64,000 nucleotides of DNA. It comes from an uncultured Mycoplasmatota bacterium. GTDB lineage: Bacteria > Bacillota_I > Bacilli_A > RF39 > UBA660. The DNA is taken from NCBI GenBank assembly GCA_947305065.1, contig CAMZCT010000006.1, positions 1 through 64,000 on the forward strand, read 5' to 3'. The notes beneath the pieces were generated by a model. It was not told the origin of the DNA, ran no database searches, and was given only the letters and a program-made list of their open reading frames with translations. Below are positions 28,310 to 38,700 of the stretch, piece by piece; positions within the stretch are counted from its first letter, which is position 1; each line of letters begins with the position of its first letter. The translations under genes and the position numbers were made by a program.

Positions 28310-29144
28310 GCAAATCCCTCATTTCTAATACAAACTTATCTAAAATCAACTCTATGTTACCATTACTTTGTAAATATTTCAAAACAGATTTGATTAAATC
28401 CTCAATTTTAACTATTTCCTTATCAGACATTTCATTCAATAATCTTATATTAAACTCATTTGATTTATTTTTTAAATAAGAATACAAAATATATAACATT
28501 TCTTTAAAGAAATCTATCCATTCAGACCTATCAGAAAGCAAATTTAATGCTTCTACTTTATTATATAATATTGCATCTTCATTTTTATATACACTATTTA
28601 AATATTCAGCAACAACAGAAGAATACTTATAATCTGTTTTTGCTAAATCATAATAAACATTTAATTCCTGACATCTACTCCTAACAGTAGATATAACATT
28701 CATTTTGTTAGTAGTTATATAAAAACCTAAAATATTATCTTCTGGTTCCTCTAAAAACTTTAATAGAGAGTTAGCACTAGAAGAATTTAATTTATCACAC
28801 TCATTAACTACATAAATATTATAATTTGAAAATATTGGTATAGACTGAAATCTATTAATAATCTCTTGAATTTGTCCTTTCTTAATCAGAGTTCCATCAG
28901 GATCAACCTTAATAAAACTAGGAAGATTACCACTATCTAGCAGCTCACAATTATGACAATTATCATTATCACAATTATCATTATACTCATAAGGGCAAGA
29001 TAAATATTTAACAAACTTAATTAAATCTTTATAACAACTATCCAGACTATTAGTTTCAAGCAAAAAAGCATGAGCTAGTTTATTCTCACGGTATCTTTGT
29101 AATAAAATATTAAAAACATCGTTTTCAAACAAGATATCACCCAC
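28302..29144 (-). CDS. holB: DNA polymerase III delta' subunit
   Basis: KLAHAFLLE, YNIYVVNECDKLNSSSANSLLKFLEEPEDN, STVRSRCQ. Confidence 0.9.
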   Translation of the reverse strand: MGDILFENDVFNILLQRYRENKLAHAFLLETNSLDSCYKDLIKFVKYLSCPYEYNDNCDNDNCHNCELLDSGNLPSFIKVDPDGTLIKKGQIQEIINRFQSIPIFSNYNIYVVNECDKLNSSSANSLLKFLEEPEDNILGFYITTNKMNVISTVRSRCQELNVYYDLAKTDYKYSSVVAEYLNSVYKNEDAILYNKVEALNLLSDRSEWIDFFKEMLYILYSYLKNKSNEFNIRLLNEMSDKEIVKIEDLIKSVLKYLQSNGNIELILDKFVLEMRDLHA

Positions 29145-29747
29145 TTACTCCGTTATCTTCTTACGATCACTCAATGCCCTTTCTAAAGTTATTTCATCTA
29201 AGAAATCAATTTCAGCTCCCATTGGTATTCCATAAGACAATCTTGATATACTCACCTTTTTATTCTCTAATAATTTTTGTAAATAAAGAGTTGTTGTTTC
29301 TCCTTCAACAGTAGATTTTAGAGCAATTATAACTTCAGGATTATCCAACTCCTCTACCCTCTTCATTAAAGAAGATATATTTATATCCTCAGGATTAACA
29401 TCATCTATTGGTGATATTAAACCATTTAACACATGATAAACTCCATCATAATTACCTGCTTTTTCAAAAGCAAATACACTTTTATAATCTTCCAAAACAC
29501 ATATTACGTTCTTATTCCTATTGCTATCAGAACATATATCACAGATTTCTTTATCAGTAATATGACCACAAATTGAACATTGATGTAAGTTTTCCCTTGA
29601 ATCAATCATAGAAGCAGAAAAACCATTAACATCATCTGAAGACATACTAAGAACTGAAAGAGCAAGTCTTTCAGCACTTTTTTCACCTATACCAGGTAAT
29701 TTTCTAAAATAATTAATAAGATTGGATAAACTAGATGGATAAATCAT
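29145..29747 (-). CDS. recR: Recombination protein RecR
   Basis: FRKLPGIGEKSAERLAL, CSICGHITDKEICDIC, SRLSYGIPMGAEIDFLDEITLERAL. Confidence 0.97.
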   Translation of the reverse strand: MIYPSSLSNLINYFRKLPGIGEKSAERLALSVLSMSSDDVNGFSASMIDSRENLHQCSICGHITDKEICDICSDSNRNKNVICVLEDYKSVFAFEKAGNYDGVYHVLNGLISPIDDVNPEDINISSLMKRVEELDNPEVIIALKSTVEGETTTLYLQKLLENKKVSISRLSYGIPMGAEIDFLDEITLERALSDRKKITE

Positions 29748-30046
29748 TAGAACAATCCACCAAATTGACTTCCATAAGCTCCAAGTATTTTATCATTCGC
29801 ATCATCAGCTTGTTTTAAAGCGCTGTTTACAGCAATAACAATCATATCTTGAAGAACTTCTAAATCATCAACTGAAATAGAATCTTTATTCTTTATATCT
29901 ACACTTACAACTTTTCTTCCACCAGTAATAACTACATCAACTAATTCACTAGTTCCAGTAAAAGTTTTCTTGTCTAATTCTTCCTTCTTTTGCTTAATTT
30001 CTCTTTCCATTTTTTGTGCTTGTTGCATTAAAGCCTGCATATTCAT
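29747..30046 (-). CDS. YbaB/EbfC family nucleoid-associated protein
   Basis: MNMQALMQQAQKMEREIKQKKEELD..., ~100 aa, between recR and dnaX. Confidence 0.95.
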   Translation of the reverse strand: MNMQALMQQAQKMEREIKQKKEELDKKTFTGTSELVDVVITGGRKVVSVDIKNKDSISVDDLEVLQDMIVIAVNSALKQADDANDKILGAYGSQFGGLF

Positions 30047-30063
30047 ATATTTATTCCCTCTTT

Positions 30064-31773
30064 CTATATCACTTCATATGAATCAAAAATTTCACTAGCT
30101 ACTTTTTCTATATCATCTACATCCGGCAAATCCTCAGTAGATTCAAAATCAGTACTTAAAACTTTCTCTTCAATATAATTATATTTTATTTTATTTTTTA
30201 AATTAATTCTATACTTTTCGACCTCTTTTTTCCACAAATCCTTATTAACTGCCGCAAAACGATTATTTGCTCCAGAAAAATCACTAAAGTACTTTTCCAA
30301 CTTGTCTATTTCCATATTAATTAAATCATTAGTACTATCATTTTTACTCTGTATCAAAGAGTATTTCCCAGAAGATGCAAGAACAGAAGAATCAGCCAAT
30401 AAAGAAACCATATTTCTGTCTACATCCATTAAATAATTCATAAAATCGAACCAACGAGAAGACAACTTATTCTTCTCATCCTTTGTTGCATCGACAAAAC
30501 AATTATTAATTCTAACCTCTACATCTATACTAACTTTATTAGAATTTTTCTTTTCTGATTCACTATCAACCGACTCATCGCTAACCGAAGAAACCTCGGC
30601 CTTATTGGTATTTCCCGCTACTTCGTCAGTGACTAAATCAGTATTTAAAGTACTCTTTTTCTCAACAACTTTACTATCCAAATTATTTCCCGGGAAATAA
30701 TTTTTATTTATTTCTACTTCTTTTACTGTTGATAAGTCTTCTTTTTTTACATATTTCAATAACGTAATTTCAATTAATACATATGGATTAACATTTATGT
30801 TTAATTTTCCCAACAAATCGTTTAAATCTACAATCATATTATATATATCAGAATAATCGTAGTCATAGTCATTATTTCCCAACTTTATACTAATTGCCAA
30901 TTTTCTCAACTCTAATATTAACTTTTCAATAAAAACGTTATAATTAGTTCCCTGATTCTGTATTTCCTCTAGTGCAGCAACTACATTTTCAGTATTTCCC
31001 AAAACAACATTTCTAACTATCTCTTCAATTCTAGATGTTGATACACTACCAAAGTTAGATGTTACTATATCAGCAGTTATTTTTTTATTTCCCGAAGATA
31101 ATTGATCTAAGATTCCTAATGCATCACGCATTCCCCCTGCAGATATTAAAGCAATTTCTGATAAAGCATCATCAGTTATATTAATCTTCTCTTCCTTACT
31201 AATATACTTTAATCTATCTACTATAGCTTTACTTGTAATTGGTTTAAAATCAAATCTTTGACACCTTGATAATATTGTAATTGGGACCTTTTGTATCTCA
31301 GTAGTAGCCAAAATAAACACTACATGGCTTGGCGGTTCCTCTAATGTTAATAACAAAGCATTAAAGGCACCTGATGATAACATATGGACCTCATCTATTA
31401 TATAAATTTTATACTTCAAACTAGTAGGAACTAACTTAACATTATTAATTATTTCCCTAATGTCTTCTACACTATTATTTGAAGCAGCATCCAATTCAAT
31501 AATATCTGGACTCTCATTAAAAGATTTACATGAATCACACTCATTACAAGGACTTCCATCATGATTATTTTCACAATTTAAAGCCTTAGCAAAGATCTTT
31601 GCTGTACTTGTCTTACCAGTTCCTCTTGGACCTGTGAATATATAAGCATGAGATGTTTTTCCGTTTATTATCGCGTTTTTTAACATTTGTATTGTATATT
31701 CCTGACCTACTACATTATCAAAATCCATAGGTCTATACTTTCTATATAAAACCATGTAAGACACAGTAATCAC
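30064..31773 (-). CDS. dnaX: DNA polymerase III gamma/tau subunit
   Basis: LYRKYRPMDFDNVVGQEYTIQML, GPRGTGKTSTAKIFAKALNC, IIDEVHMLS, TILSRCQRFDF. Confidence 0.97.
   Translation of the reverse strand: MITVSYMVLYRKYRPMDFDNVVGQEYTIQMLKNAIINGKTSHAYIFTGPRGTGKTSTAKIFAKALNCENNHDGSPCNECDSCKSFNESPDIIELDAASNNSVEDIREIINNVKLVPTSLKYKIYIIDEVHMLSSGAFNALLLTLEEPPSHVVFILATTEIQKVPITILSRCQRFDFKPITSKAIVDRLKYISKEEKINITDDALSEIALISAGGMRDALGILDQLSSGNKKITADIVTSNFGSVSTSRIEEIVRNVVLGNTENVVAALEEIQNQGTNYNVFIEKLILELRKLAISIKLGNNDYDYDYSDIYNMIVDLNDLLGKLNINVNPYVLIEITLLKYVKKEDLSTVKEVEINKNYFPGNNLDSKVVEKKSTLNTDLVTDEVAGNTNKAEVSSVSDESVDSESEKKNSNKVSIDVEVRINNCFVDATKDEKNKLSSRWFDFMNYLMDVDRNMVSLLADSSVLASSGKYSLIQSKNDSTNDLINMEIDKLEKYFSDFSGANNRFAAVNKDLWKKEVEKYRINLKNKIKYNYIEEKVLSTDFESTEDLPDVDDIEKVASEIFDSYEVI
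30680..30703. promoter_or_regulatory. Putative Noc-binding site (24 bp palindrome) inside dnaX
   Basis: AAATTATTTCCCGGGAAATAATTT, containing ATTTCCCGGGAAAT, the known Noc binding consensus. Confidence 0.65.
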
Positions 31774-31809
31774 CTACCACGTCATATTATACCATAAAAA
31801 AAAAGGTTT

Positions 31810-32235
31810 TCACCTTTTATTCTTAAAATATGTGGATAAAATATCTTTATATTTTTCTGATCTTTTCGTGTGTTCTTCACCTGTTAATTGTTCCTTATTT
31901 AACTTCGTTGTAACTATATCATTTTTATTTGGTAAAAAATAATAAATCTTATCTAACCTGGATTCTTTTATAATAATACTACACATATTACATGGTTCTA
32001 AATTAACTAACATACTATATCCATCTAAGCGCCAATCATTTATTTCTTTTTCAGCCATTAATATAGCATTTATTTCTGCGTGTCCCAGTATATTATTTTC
32101 CTTTTGTCTATTATTTATTCCAAATGAAATTATTTTATTATTTTCATCAAAAATTACTGCTCCAACTGGAATCTCATCATTTTTTAGCGATTCCAACACA
32201 CAATTATCTAATTTTTCTATCAATAATTCATCCAT
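31810..32235 (-). CDS. tadA: tRNA-specific adenosine deaminase
   Basis: GHAEINAIL (HAE), NLEPCNMCSIII (PCxxC); 141 aa. Confidence 0.9.
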   Translation of the reverse strand: MDELLIEKLDNCVLESLKNDEIPVGAVIFDENNKIISFGINNRQKENNILGHAEINAILMAEKEINDWRLDGYSMLVNLEPCNMCSIIIKESRLDKIYYFLPNKNDIVTTKLNKEQLTGEEHTKRSEKYKDILSTYFKNKR

Positions 32236-32256
32236 TCATATTCAACTCCAAAAAAA

Positions 32257-32335
32257 ATGTGCACACAGACAGGGATTGATGTGGCTGCTACCTTCCGGTC
32301 CTGACCAGGTTACAATATTTCTGTTGCACGGTTAA
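32257..32335 (-). ncRNA. ffs: Small bacterial signal recognition particle RNA (4.5S-like)
   Basis: Minus strand: GTGCAACAG...AACCTGGTCAGGACCGGAAGGTAGCAGCC...CTGTGTGCAC followed by a T-run; GGTCAGGACCGGAAGGTAGCAGCC is the domain IV core with closing stem GTGCA/TGCAC. Confidence 0.93.
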
Positions 32336-32374
32336 ATAATATCAAACATCCTTTTTATAGTCAAATATTTTATA

Positions 32375-32390
32375 TGTTCCACGTGGAACA
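32375..32390. promoter_or_regulatory. parS-like site
   Basis: TGTTCCACGTGGAACA perfect palindrome, near the Bacillus parS consensus TGTTNCACGTGAAACA. Confidence 0.85.
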
Positions 32391-32418
32391 TTCACAATTA
32401 TTAACAACTTATTAACAA

Positions 32419-32434
32419 TGTTCCACGTGGAACA
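32419..32434. promoter_or_regulatory. parS-like site (second copy)
   Basis: Identical TGTTCCACGTGGAACA, 44 bp from the first copy. Confidence 0.85.
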
Positions 32435-32454
32435 TTCTCTATAAACACCAATAA

Positions 32455-32483
32455 AATAAAGGCTTTTATAAGCCTTTATTATT
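32455..32483. terminator. Intrinsic terminator of gyrA
   Basis: ATAAAGGCTTTTATAAGCCTTTATTATTATT. Confidence 0.6.
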
Positions 32484-35010
32484 ATTCTTCTTCCATTATT
32501 ACATTTTCTTCAGCAGTATCAATTTCAACAGTTGAACTTTCTTCTGGTTCATTTTTAACTTCTTGTTCAACAACTTCTTCACTATCTTCTTTTTCTTTAT
32601 CTACTAAACTAACTGTTGCAATAACACTATTATCCTTCAATTTCATTAATCTAGTTCCTTGTGTTACTCTTCCTAAAGTTGATATTTGATCAGTAGACAT
32701 TCTCATAACCATTCCAGCGTCAGTAATTAAAACTAAGTCAGTATCAGGGCGATAAATCTTAAATGATGCAATATCCCCATTTTTATCGCTAATACTCATG
32801 GCTTTAACACCTTTACTACCTCTCTTAGTTTCTCTATATTCACTAACAGAAGTTTTCTTACCATAACCATTCTTAGTAACCATTATTATGTCGCTGTCTT
32901 CTTTAGCTATTTCTGCTCCAATACATGTTGCATCTACCAGTTCAATTCCTTTAACGCCTGCTGCTGTTCTACCCATAACTCTTACTTCTTTTTCATTGAA
33001 CTTACACATTCTTCCGTTTGAAGAACCTAATAGTACAAGATCATTTCCTCGAGTCATTTTTACAGCTATTAATTCATCATTTTCTCTTAGTGTAATACAT
33101 ATCTTACCACTTTGTCTTATATTTTTAAATTCTTCAATAGATGTTCTCTTAACTAATCCTGATTTTGTGACAAATATAAGATTATAATCTTCGTTTACAC
33201 TATCCTTATGAACTTTAATAATAGAATTAACCATTTCATCCTTTTCAATCTGCAATAGGTTAATAATTGGTAAACCTTTAGATTGTCTACTATACTCAGG
33301 TATTTCGTATCCTCTTAGTCTATATACTTTACCTTTGTTAGTAAAGAACAAAACGTCATCGTGAGTTTCAATATTAATCATTTGTTCAACGAAGTCTTCA
33401 TCATTAGTAGTCATACCTTTAATACCTACTCCACCCCTATTTTGGGCTTTAAACGTATCAGAAGTAGTTCTCTTAATATAACCTTTATTAGTTAAAGCTA
33501 TAATAACGTCTTCATTAGGTATTAATGATTCATCTTCTATATAATCAATTGCTGTCATGTCGATATGTGTACGTCTTTCATCGGCGAACTTACGTTTGAT
33601 TTCTAACATTTCTTCCTTGATTATATTCATAATTTTTTCGTTACTTGCCAATATTCCTCTTAATTCATCAATAGTTTGATGTAATTGATCTAGAGTACTT
33701 TCTACTTCATCTCTTGCTAAACCTGTTAATCTTCTTAATCTCATATCAAGTATCGCTTGAGATTGAATATCATCTAAGCCAAATCTTTCCATTAACTGTT
33801 GTTTAGCTTCAGCATCTGTTTTAGATCCTCTAATTAATTTAATTATTTCATCAATATTATCTAGCGCTATCTTTAATCCCTCATAAATATGAGCTTGTTT
33901 TTCTGCTTCAGCTAGATCATATCTTGTTCTACGAATAATTACTTCTCTTTGATGTTCAACATATTTAATTAATATATCCTTTAAACCAAGAGTTTTAGGA
34001 ACTCCTTGGTCTAACATCAATAAGATAATTCCATAATTAGTTTGAAAATCTGTATGTTTATAAAGTTTATTTAAAACTACCTGTGCATTAGCATCTTTCT
34101 TTAAAGTAATAGTAATCTTTATCCCATTTTTCATATCTGAATGATAATCAGAAATTCCTTCGATTACTTTATTATGTACTAAATCAGCTACTTTATTTTT
34201 TAAATCTAATGTATTAACTCCATATGGAACCTCGTCAATTACTATATAATGTCTTCCATTTCTTTCTTCTATAGTAGCTTTACTTCTAATAGTAATTGAA
34301 CCACGTCCAGTCTCGTAAGCCTTCTTAATACCGCTATTTCCCAAGATTAATGCTCCAGTTGGGAAATCTGGACCAGGTATAATTTTCATTAATTCATCCA
34401 ATGTTATATCTGGGTTGTCGATAACTGCTACACAACCATCAATTACCTCTCCTAAATTATGAGGAGGTATATTTGTAGCCATACCAACAGCTATTCCCAT
34501 AGTTCCATTAACTAAAATATTAGGGAATCTAGATGGCAAAACAGTTGGTTCTTTTTCAGTTGCATCAAAGTTATCAATCATATCAACTGTTTCTTTACGA
34601 ATATCTCTTAGTAATTCTAGTGATATCTTAGATAATCTTGACTCAGTATAACGCATAGCTGCAGCTCCATCACCATCAATATTACCAAAATTACCATGTC
34701 CATCAACTAACATGTATCTATATGAGAAATCTTGAGCCATTCTAACCATAGCTTCATATATAGATGAATCGCCATGTGGATGGAATTTACCCATAACATC
34801 ACCGACTATTTTCGCCGATTTAACATGAGGTTTATCTGGAGTAAATGATGAAGTGTACATTGACCATAAAATTCTTCTATGAACTGGTTTTAAACCATCT
34901 CTTAGATCTGGTAAAGCACGAGATGTTATAACACTCATTGAGTAATCTAAAAATGAAGTACGTATTTCCTCTACAATATTATTATGTTCTACTCTATCCA
35001 TATATTTCAC
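32482..35010 (-). CDS. gyrA: DNA gyrase subunit A
   Basis: [45 protein letters not shown]; 842 aa with C-terminal repeats. Confidence 0.98.
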   Translation of the reverse strand: MKYMDRVEHNNIVEEIRTSFLDYSMSVITSRALPDLRDGLKPVHRRILWSMYTSSFTPDKPHVKSAKIVGDVMGKFHPHGDSSIYEAMVRMAQDFSYRYMLVDGHGNFGNIDGDGAAAMRYTESRLSKISLELLRDIRKETVDMIDNFDATEKEPTVLPSRFPNILVNGTMGIAVGMATNIPPHNLGEVIDGCVAVIDNPDITLDELMKIIPGPDFPTGALILGNSGIKKAYETGRGSITIRSKATIEERNGRHYIVIDEVPYGVNTLDLKNKVADLVHNKVIEGISDYHSDMKNGIKITITLKKDANAQVVLNKLYKHTDFQTNYGIILLMLDQGVPKTLGLKDILIKYVEHQREVIIRRTRYDLAEAEKQAHIYEGLKIALDNIDEIIKLIRGSKTDAEAKQQLMERFGLDDIQSQAILDMRLRRLTGLARDEVESTLDQLHQTIDELRGILASNEKIMNIIKEEMLEIKRKFADERRTHIDMTAIDYIEDESLIPNEDVIIALTNKGYIKRTTSDTFKAQNRGGVGIKGMTTNDEDFVEQMINIETHDDVLFFTNKGKVYRLRGYEIPEYSRQSKGLPIINLLQIEKDEMVNSIIKVHKDSVNEDYNLIFVTKSGLVKRTSIEEFKNIRQSGKICITLRENDELIAVKMTRGNDLVLLGSSNGRMCKFNEKEVRVMGRTAAGVKGIELVDATCIGAEIAKEDSDIIMVTKNGYGKKTSVSEYRETKRGSKGVKAMSISDKNGDIASFKIYRPDTDLVLITDAGMVMRMSTDQISTLGRVTQGTRLMKLKDNSVIATVSLVDKEKEDSEEVVEQEVKNEPEESSTVEIDTAEENVIMEEE

Positions 35011-35013
35011 CCC

Positions 35014-36924
35014 CTAAATATCTAAATTCGCAAATTGGGCATTATTTTCAATAAATTTTCTTCTATCTTCAACATTATCTCCCATTAATTCTGAGAATAC
35101 TTGATCTGCCAATCTTGCATCTTCTACAGTTATATTCTTTAATACTCTTTTTTCTATATCCATTGTTGTTTCATTTAATTCTTCAGCATCCATTTCTCCA
35201 AGACCTTTCATACGAGCAATCTCAAATTTTGTATTATTTTCAGTTAATTTTGCTATATATTCGTCTCTTTCTTCTTCAGTTAAAACATATTTTCTGTTTT
35301 TACCATGAGTTATTCTAAATAATGGTGGTTGCGCAGCATAAACATGTCCTGCTTCAACAATTGGTCTAAAGAATCTATAGAACAATGTTAATAACAATAC
35401 TCTAATATGAGAACCATCAACATCTGCATCGGTCATAATTATTATTTTGTCATATCTAAGTTTATCCAAGTTAAATTCATCACCAATACCAGTCCCAAAA
35501 GCCGTAATAATTGACTTGATTTCCTCATTTCCCAAAGCTCTATCTAATCTAGCTTTTTCAACATTTAATATTTTTCCTCTTAAAGGTAATATTGCTTGAG
35601 TAACTGAATTACGACCTTTTTTAGCTGAACCTCCAGCTGAATCTCCCTCGACTATAAATATTTCACATTCAGAAGGATCTTTTGAAGAACAATCTGTTAG
35701 TTTTCCATATGAATTCCATACATCTAAGTCTTTTTTTCTAACAGTTTCTCTAGCTTTCTTAGCTGCTAATCTAGCATATGAAGCCTGAACAGTCTTTTCA
35801 ATAATTATTTTAGCTTCTTGAGGATTTTCCATTAAAAATCTTTCTAATCCTTCACTAAACACATCATCAGCTATCTTTCTAACTTCTGCATTTCCCAACT
35901 TTGTCTTAGTTTGACCTTCAAATTGTGGATCAGGATGTTTACAACTAATAATCATTGTAAGACCTTCACGAACATCATCACCAGTTAGAGGGTCATCTTT
36001 TTCTTTTAATAATTTATTATTTCTAGCATAGTTATTTATAATTCTAGTTAATGCTCTTTTAACCCCATCTTCATGAGTACCACCTTCATAAGTACTAATG
36101 TTATTGGTAAAAGAATACAATTGACTATTATATTCAGTGCTATATTGAAATGCTACTTCTAATGATATACCATTTTCCTGACCTTCTACATATACTACAT
36201 CACTATGTAGTGGGTTTTTATTTTTATTAAGTTTATGAACAAACTCAATAATTCCACCATTATATAGGAATTCACTCTTTTTTTCGTTTTCTCTTAAATC
36301 AGTTAAAGTAATCTTTAATCCTTTATTAAGAAAAGCCAATTCCTCTAGCCTATTAGCTAATATATCATAACTATATACAGTAGTTTCTTTAAATATTTCA
36401 GGATCTGCTTTAAAAGTTACAGTAGTACCAGTTCTATCTGGAGAACAATCATCTATTATTTCTAGTTTACCTACTGGATGTCCACCATTTTCAAATCTCT
36501 GAAAGTATACATGTCCTTCTCTATAAACACGAACTTCCAACCAACTTGATAAAGCATTAACTACAGAAGCACCAACTCCATGTAATCCACCGGATACCTT
36601 GTATCCTCCTCCACCAAATTTACCACCTGCATGTAATACTGTAAAAATAGTTTCAATTGTTGATAACCCTGTTTTTTGATTAATTCCAGTTGGCATACCT
36701 CTACCATCATCTTTTACTGTAATAACATTGTTTTTTTCTATTATTACTTCTATGTCATCACAATATCCTGCTAAAGCTTCATCAACTGAATTATCAACTA
36801 TTTCCCAAACAAGATGATGTAATCCTCTTTCAGAAGTAGTTCCTATATACATACCAGGTCTTTTTCTAACAGCTTCTAATCCTTCTAATACTTGTATATC
36901 ACTATCACTATACTCTTCTTTCAC
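35014..36924 (-). CDS. gyrB: DNA gyrase subunit B
   Basis: [56 protein letters not shown]. Confidence 0.98.
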   Translation of the reverse strand: MKEEYSDSDIQVLEGLEAVRKRPGMYIGTTSERGLHHLVWEIVDNSVDEALAGYCDDIEVIIEKNNVITVKDDGRGMPTGINQKTGLSTIETIFTVLHAGGKFGGGGYKVSGGLHGVGASVVNALSSWLEVRVYREGHVYFQRFENGGHPVGKLEIIDDCSPDRTGTTVTFKADPEIFKETTVYSYDILANRLEELAFLNKGLKITLTDLRENEKKSEFLYNGGIIEFVHKLNKNKNPLHSDVVYVEGQENGISLEVAFQYSTEYNSQLYSFTNNISTYEGGTHEDGVKRALTRIINNYARNNKLLKEKDDPLTGDDVREGLTMIISCKHPDPQFEGQTKTKLGNAEVRKIADDVFSEGLERFLMENPQEAKIIIEKTVQASYARLAAKKARETVRKKDLDVWNSYGKLTDCSSKDPSECEIFIVEGDSAGGSAKKGRNSVTQAILPLRGKILNVEKARLDRALGNEEIKSIITAFGTGIGDEFNLDKLRYDKIIIMTDADVDGSHIRVLLLTLFYRFFRPIVEAGHVYAAQPPLFRITHGKNRKYVLTEEERDEYIAKLTENNTKFEIARMKGLGEMDAEELNETTMDIEKRVLKNITVEDARLADQVFSELMGDNVEDRRKFIENNAQFANLDI

Positions 36925-38014
36925 TATAATTAACCTCCTTTATAGTATCATTAGATACTTCAATCAATTTACTTTTATCAACAATCTGTTGATTAACTTT
37001 GTTAATCTCAGTTGTTGTAATAAAAGTTTGTACATCATCACTAATAATATTTAAAATATTATCAATTTTAGACTTATCTAGCTCACTAAATAGATCATCT
37101 AATATAAATATAGGATAAGTTCCTTTTAATTCCTTAAAAATGCTTAAAACAGCAAATTTATATGCAATAACTGCATTCTTTTGTTGCCCTTCTGAGCCAT
37201 AATCCCTAATATTACTATCACCTAGTCTAAAAATGATATCATCATGATGTATACCCACTGTAGTTTTACCAAATGTAATATCTTTTTCTTTAATACTTTG
37301 ATATACATTAGTAATTTCATCCTTATTTAAATTATCAAAATCACTTTTATATATTACATTTAACCCTTCAAGGCCAGTAATATCTCTATAAATATCTATA
37401 ATCTTTTCATTAATTAAAGAGATAAATTTTTTTCTGGAATCAAAAATTTTAATTCCATACTCAATCAAATTATTAGTAAGAATATCTAGATAATCACTAG
37501 ATTTATTAGAATTATAATACATCGATTTTAAATACATATTTCTTTGTTTTAAAACCTTATTATAATTATTAAGATTTTTTAAATAAGAATTATTAATTTG
37601 AGAAATATCTAAATTTAGATTTTTTCTTCTTGTATTAGGAGTATCTTTAATAATCTTTAAATCATCTGGATTAAATAAAACAATACTTATTTTTGAAATA
37701 TAATCACTTAATTTATCAATACTATTATTATTAATCATTACTTTTTTACCATTATCTTTTATTATAATTTTATAATCATCTAAAGAATTATTTTCTACCT
37801 TACCTTCTATTCTAGTAAAATCTTTATTGTTCATAATTAATACTTTATCAACAGATCCTCTAAAAGATTTAGTTAAAGCAAGGACATAAATACTCTCTAT
37901 AAGATTAGTCTTTCCTTCTCCATTATTACCAAATATGATATTATAATTTTCAAAATCAATTTCTAATCTTTCATAATTTCTAAAATTTAATAATTTCAAA
38001 TGATGTATTTTCAT
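36908..38014 (-). CDS. recF: DNA replication and repair protein RecF
   Basis: [56 protein letters not shown]. Confidence 0.97.
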   Translation of the reverse strand: MKIHHLKLLNFRNYERLEIDFENYNIIFGNNGEGKTNLIESIYVLALTKSFRGSVDKVLIMNNKDFTRIEGKVENNSLDDYKIIIKDNGKKVMINNNSIDKLSDYISKISIVLFNPDDLKIIKDTPNTRRKNLNLDISQINNSYLKNLNNYNKVLKQRNMYLKSMYYNSNKSSDYLDILTNNLIEYGIKIFDSRKKFISLINEKIIDIYRDITGLEGLNVIYKSDFDNLNKDEITNVYQSIKEKDITFGKTTVGIHHDDIIFRLGDSNIRDYGSEGQQKNAVIAYKFAVLSIFKELKGTYPIFILDDLFSELDKSKIDNILNIISDDVQTFITTTEINKVNQQIVDKSKLIEVSNDTIKEVNYSERRV

Positions 38015-38092
38015 AAATTACCTCTTTTTTAACTCATATTTTAAAAAAAAGTATCTAGCAGTACTCCCATACCTATAAACAATTATATCACA

Positions 38093-38122
38093 AAAAAAGC
38101 TATTTTAATAGCTTTTTTACCT
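38093..38122. terminator. Intrinsic terminator downstream of the comK-like gene
   Basis: AAAAAAGCTATTTTAATAGCTTTTTTACC. Confidence 0.7.
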
Positions 38123-38129
38123 TTTTATT

Positions 38130-38588
38130 CTATTTTTGAGCACTTTTTCTAACGTCTAAAGTATCTTTTAATCTAGAACACCTATATAATTGATTATCAA
38201 TTATGGCTGTAGAAGCATTTATTACTACTTTTTTACCATTTTTAAACTCAATTATACTCTTATCTTTAAACTTATCAGGACGATATATATGTTTATAAGA
38301 TAACCAACTACATTTATCGTTTTTTGGTGATAAAGTAGGAAAAAAGATAATATCTCTAGATTCTTCAACTATTATAGGTACTTTATGTGTATAACCTACT
38401 AATTTTGATGTCCCATTTTGTCTACCTTCAAATGAACTACCAAAATACTCACAGCTCTCTTCCATTATCTTTAAAGGTGTTTGATCTACTATAAAAGATT
38501 CTTCAGTTTCATATACAATAGTTTTCCCATCTTCTTTTGGAACTAAAGCTATAGTATCTTTGTTAATCTCATAAGATTCCAATACCAA
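38130..38588 (-). CDS. comK: ComK-family competence transcription factor homologue
   Basis: LESYEINKDTIALVPKEDGKTIVYE, PLKIMEESCEYFGSSFEGRQNGTSKLVGYTHKVPIIVEESRDIIFFPTLSPKNDKCSWLSYKHI, FKNGKKVVI, NQLYRCSRLKD: collinear with Bacillus ComK. Confidence 0.85.
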   Translation of the reverse strand: MVLESYEINKDTIALVPKEDGKTIVYETEESFIVDQTPLKIMEESCEYFGSSFEGRQNGTSKLVGYTHKVPIIVEESRDIIFFPTLSPKNDKCSWLSYKHIYRPDKFKDKSIIEFKNGKKVVINASTAIIDNQLYRCSRLKDTLDVRKSAQK

Positions 38589-38700
38589 AACCTCCCCTCT
38601 TTAAATTTACCAACCTTATATCACTCATTATTGTTCCTTTTTGTCGATTTTTTATACAAAATAAAAAAACAACTGTTTATAAGTCGTTTTTTATTAACAA

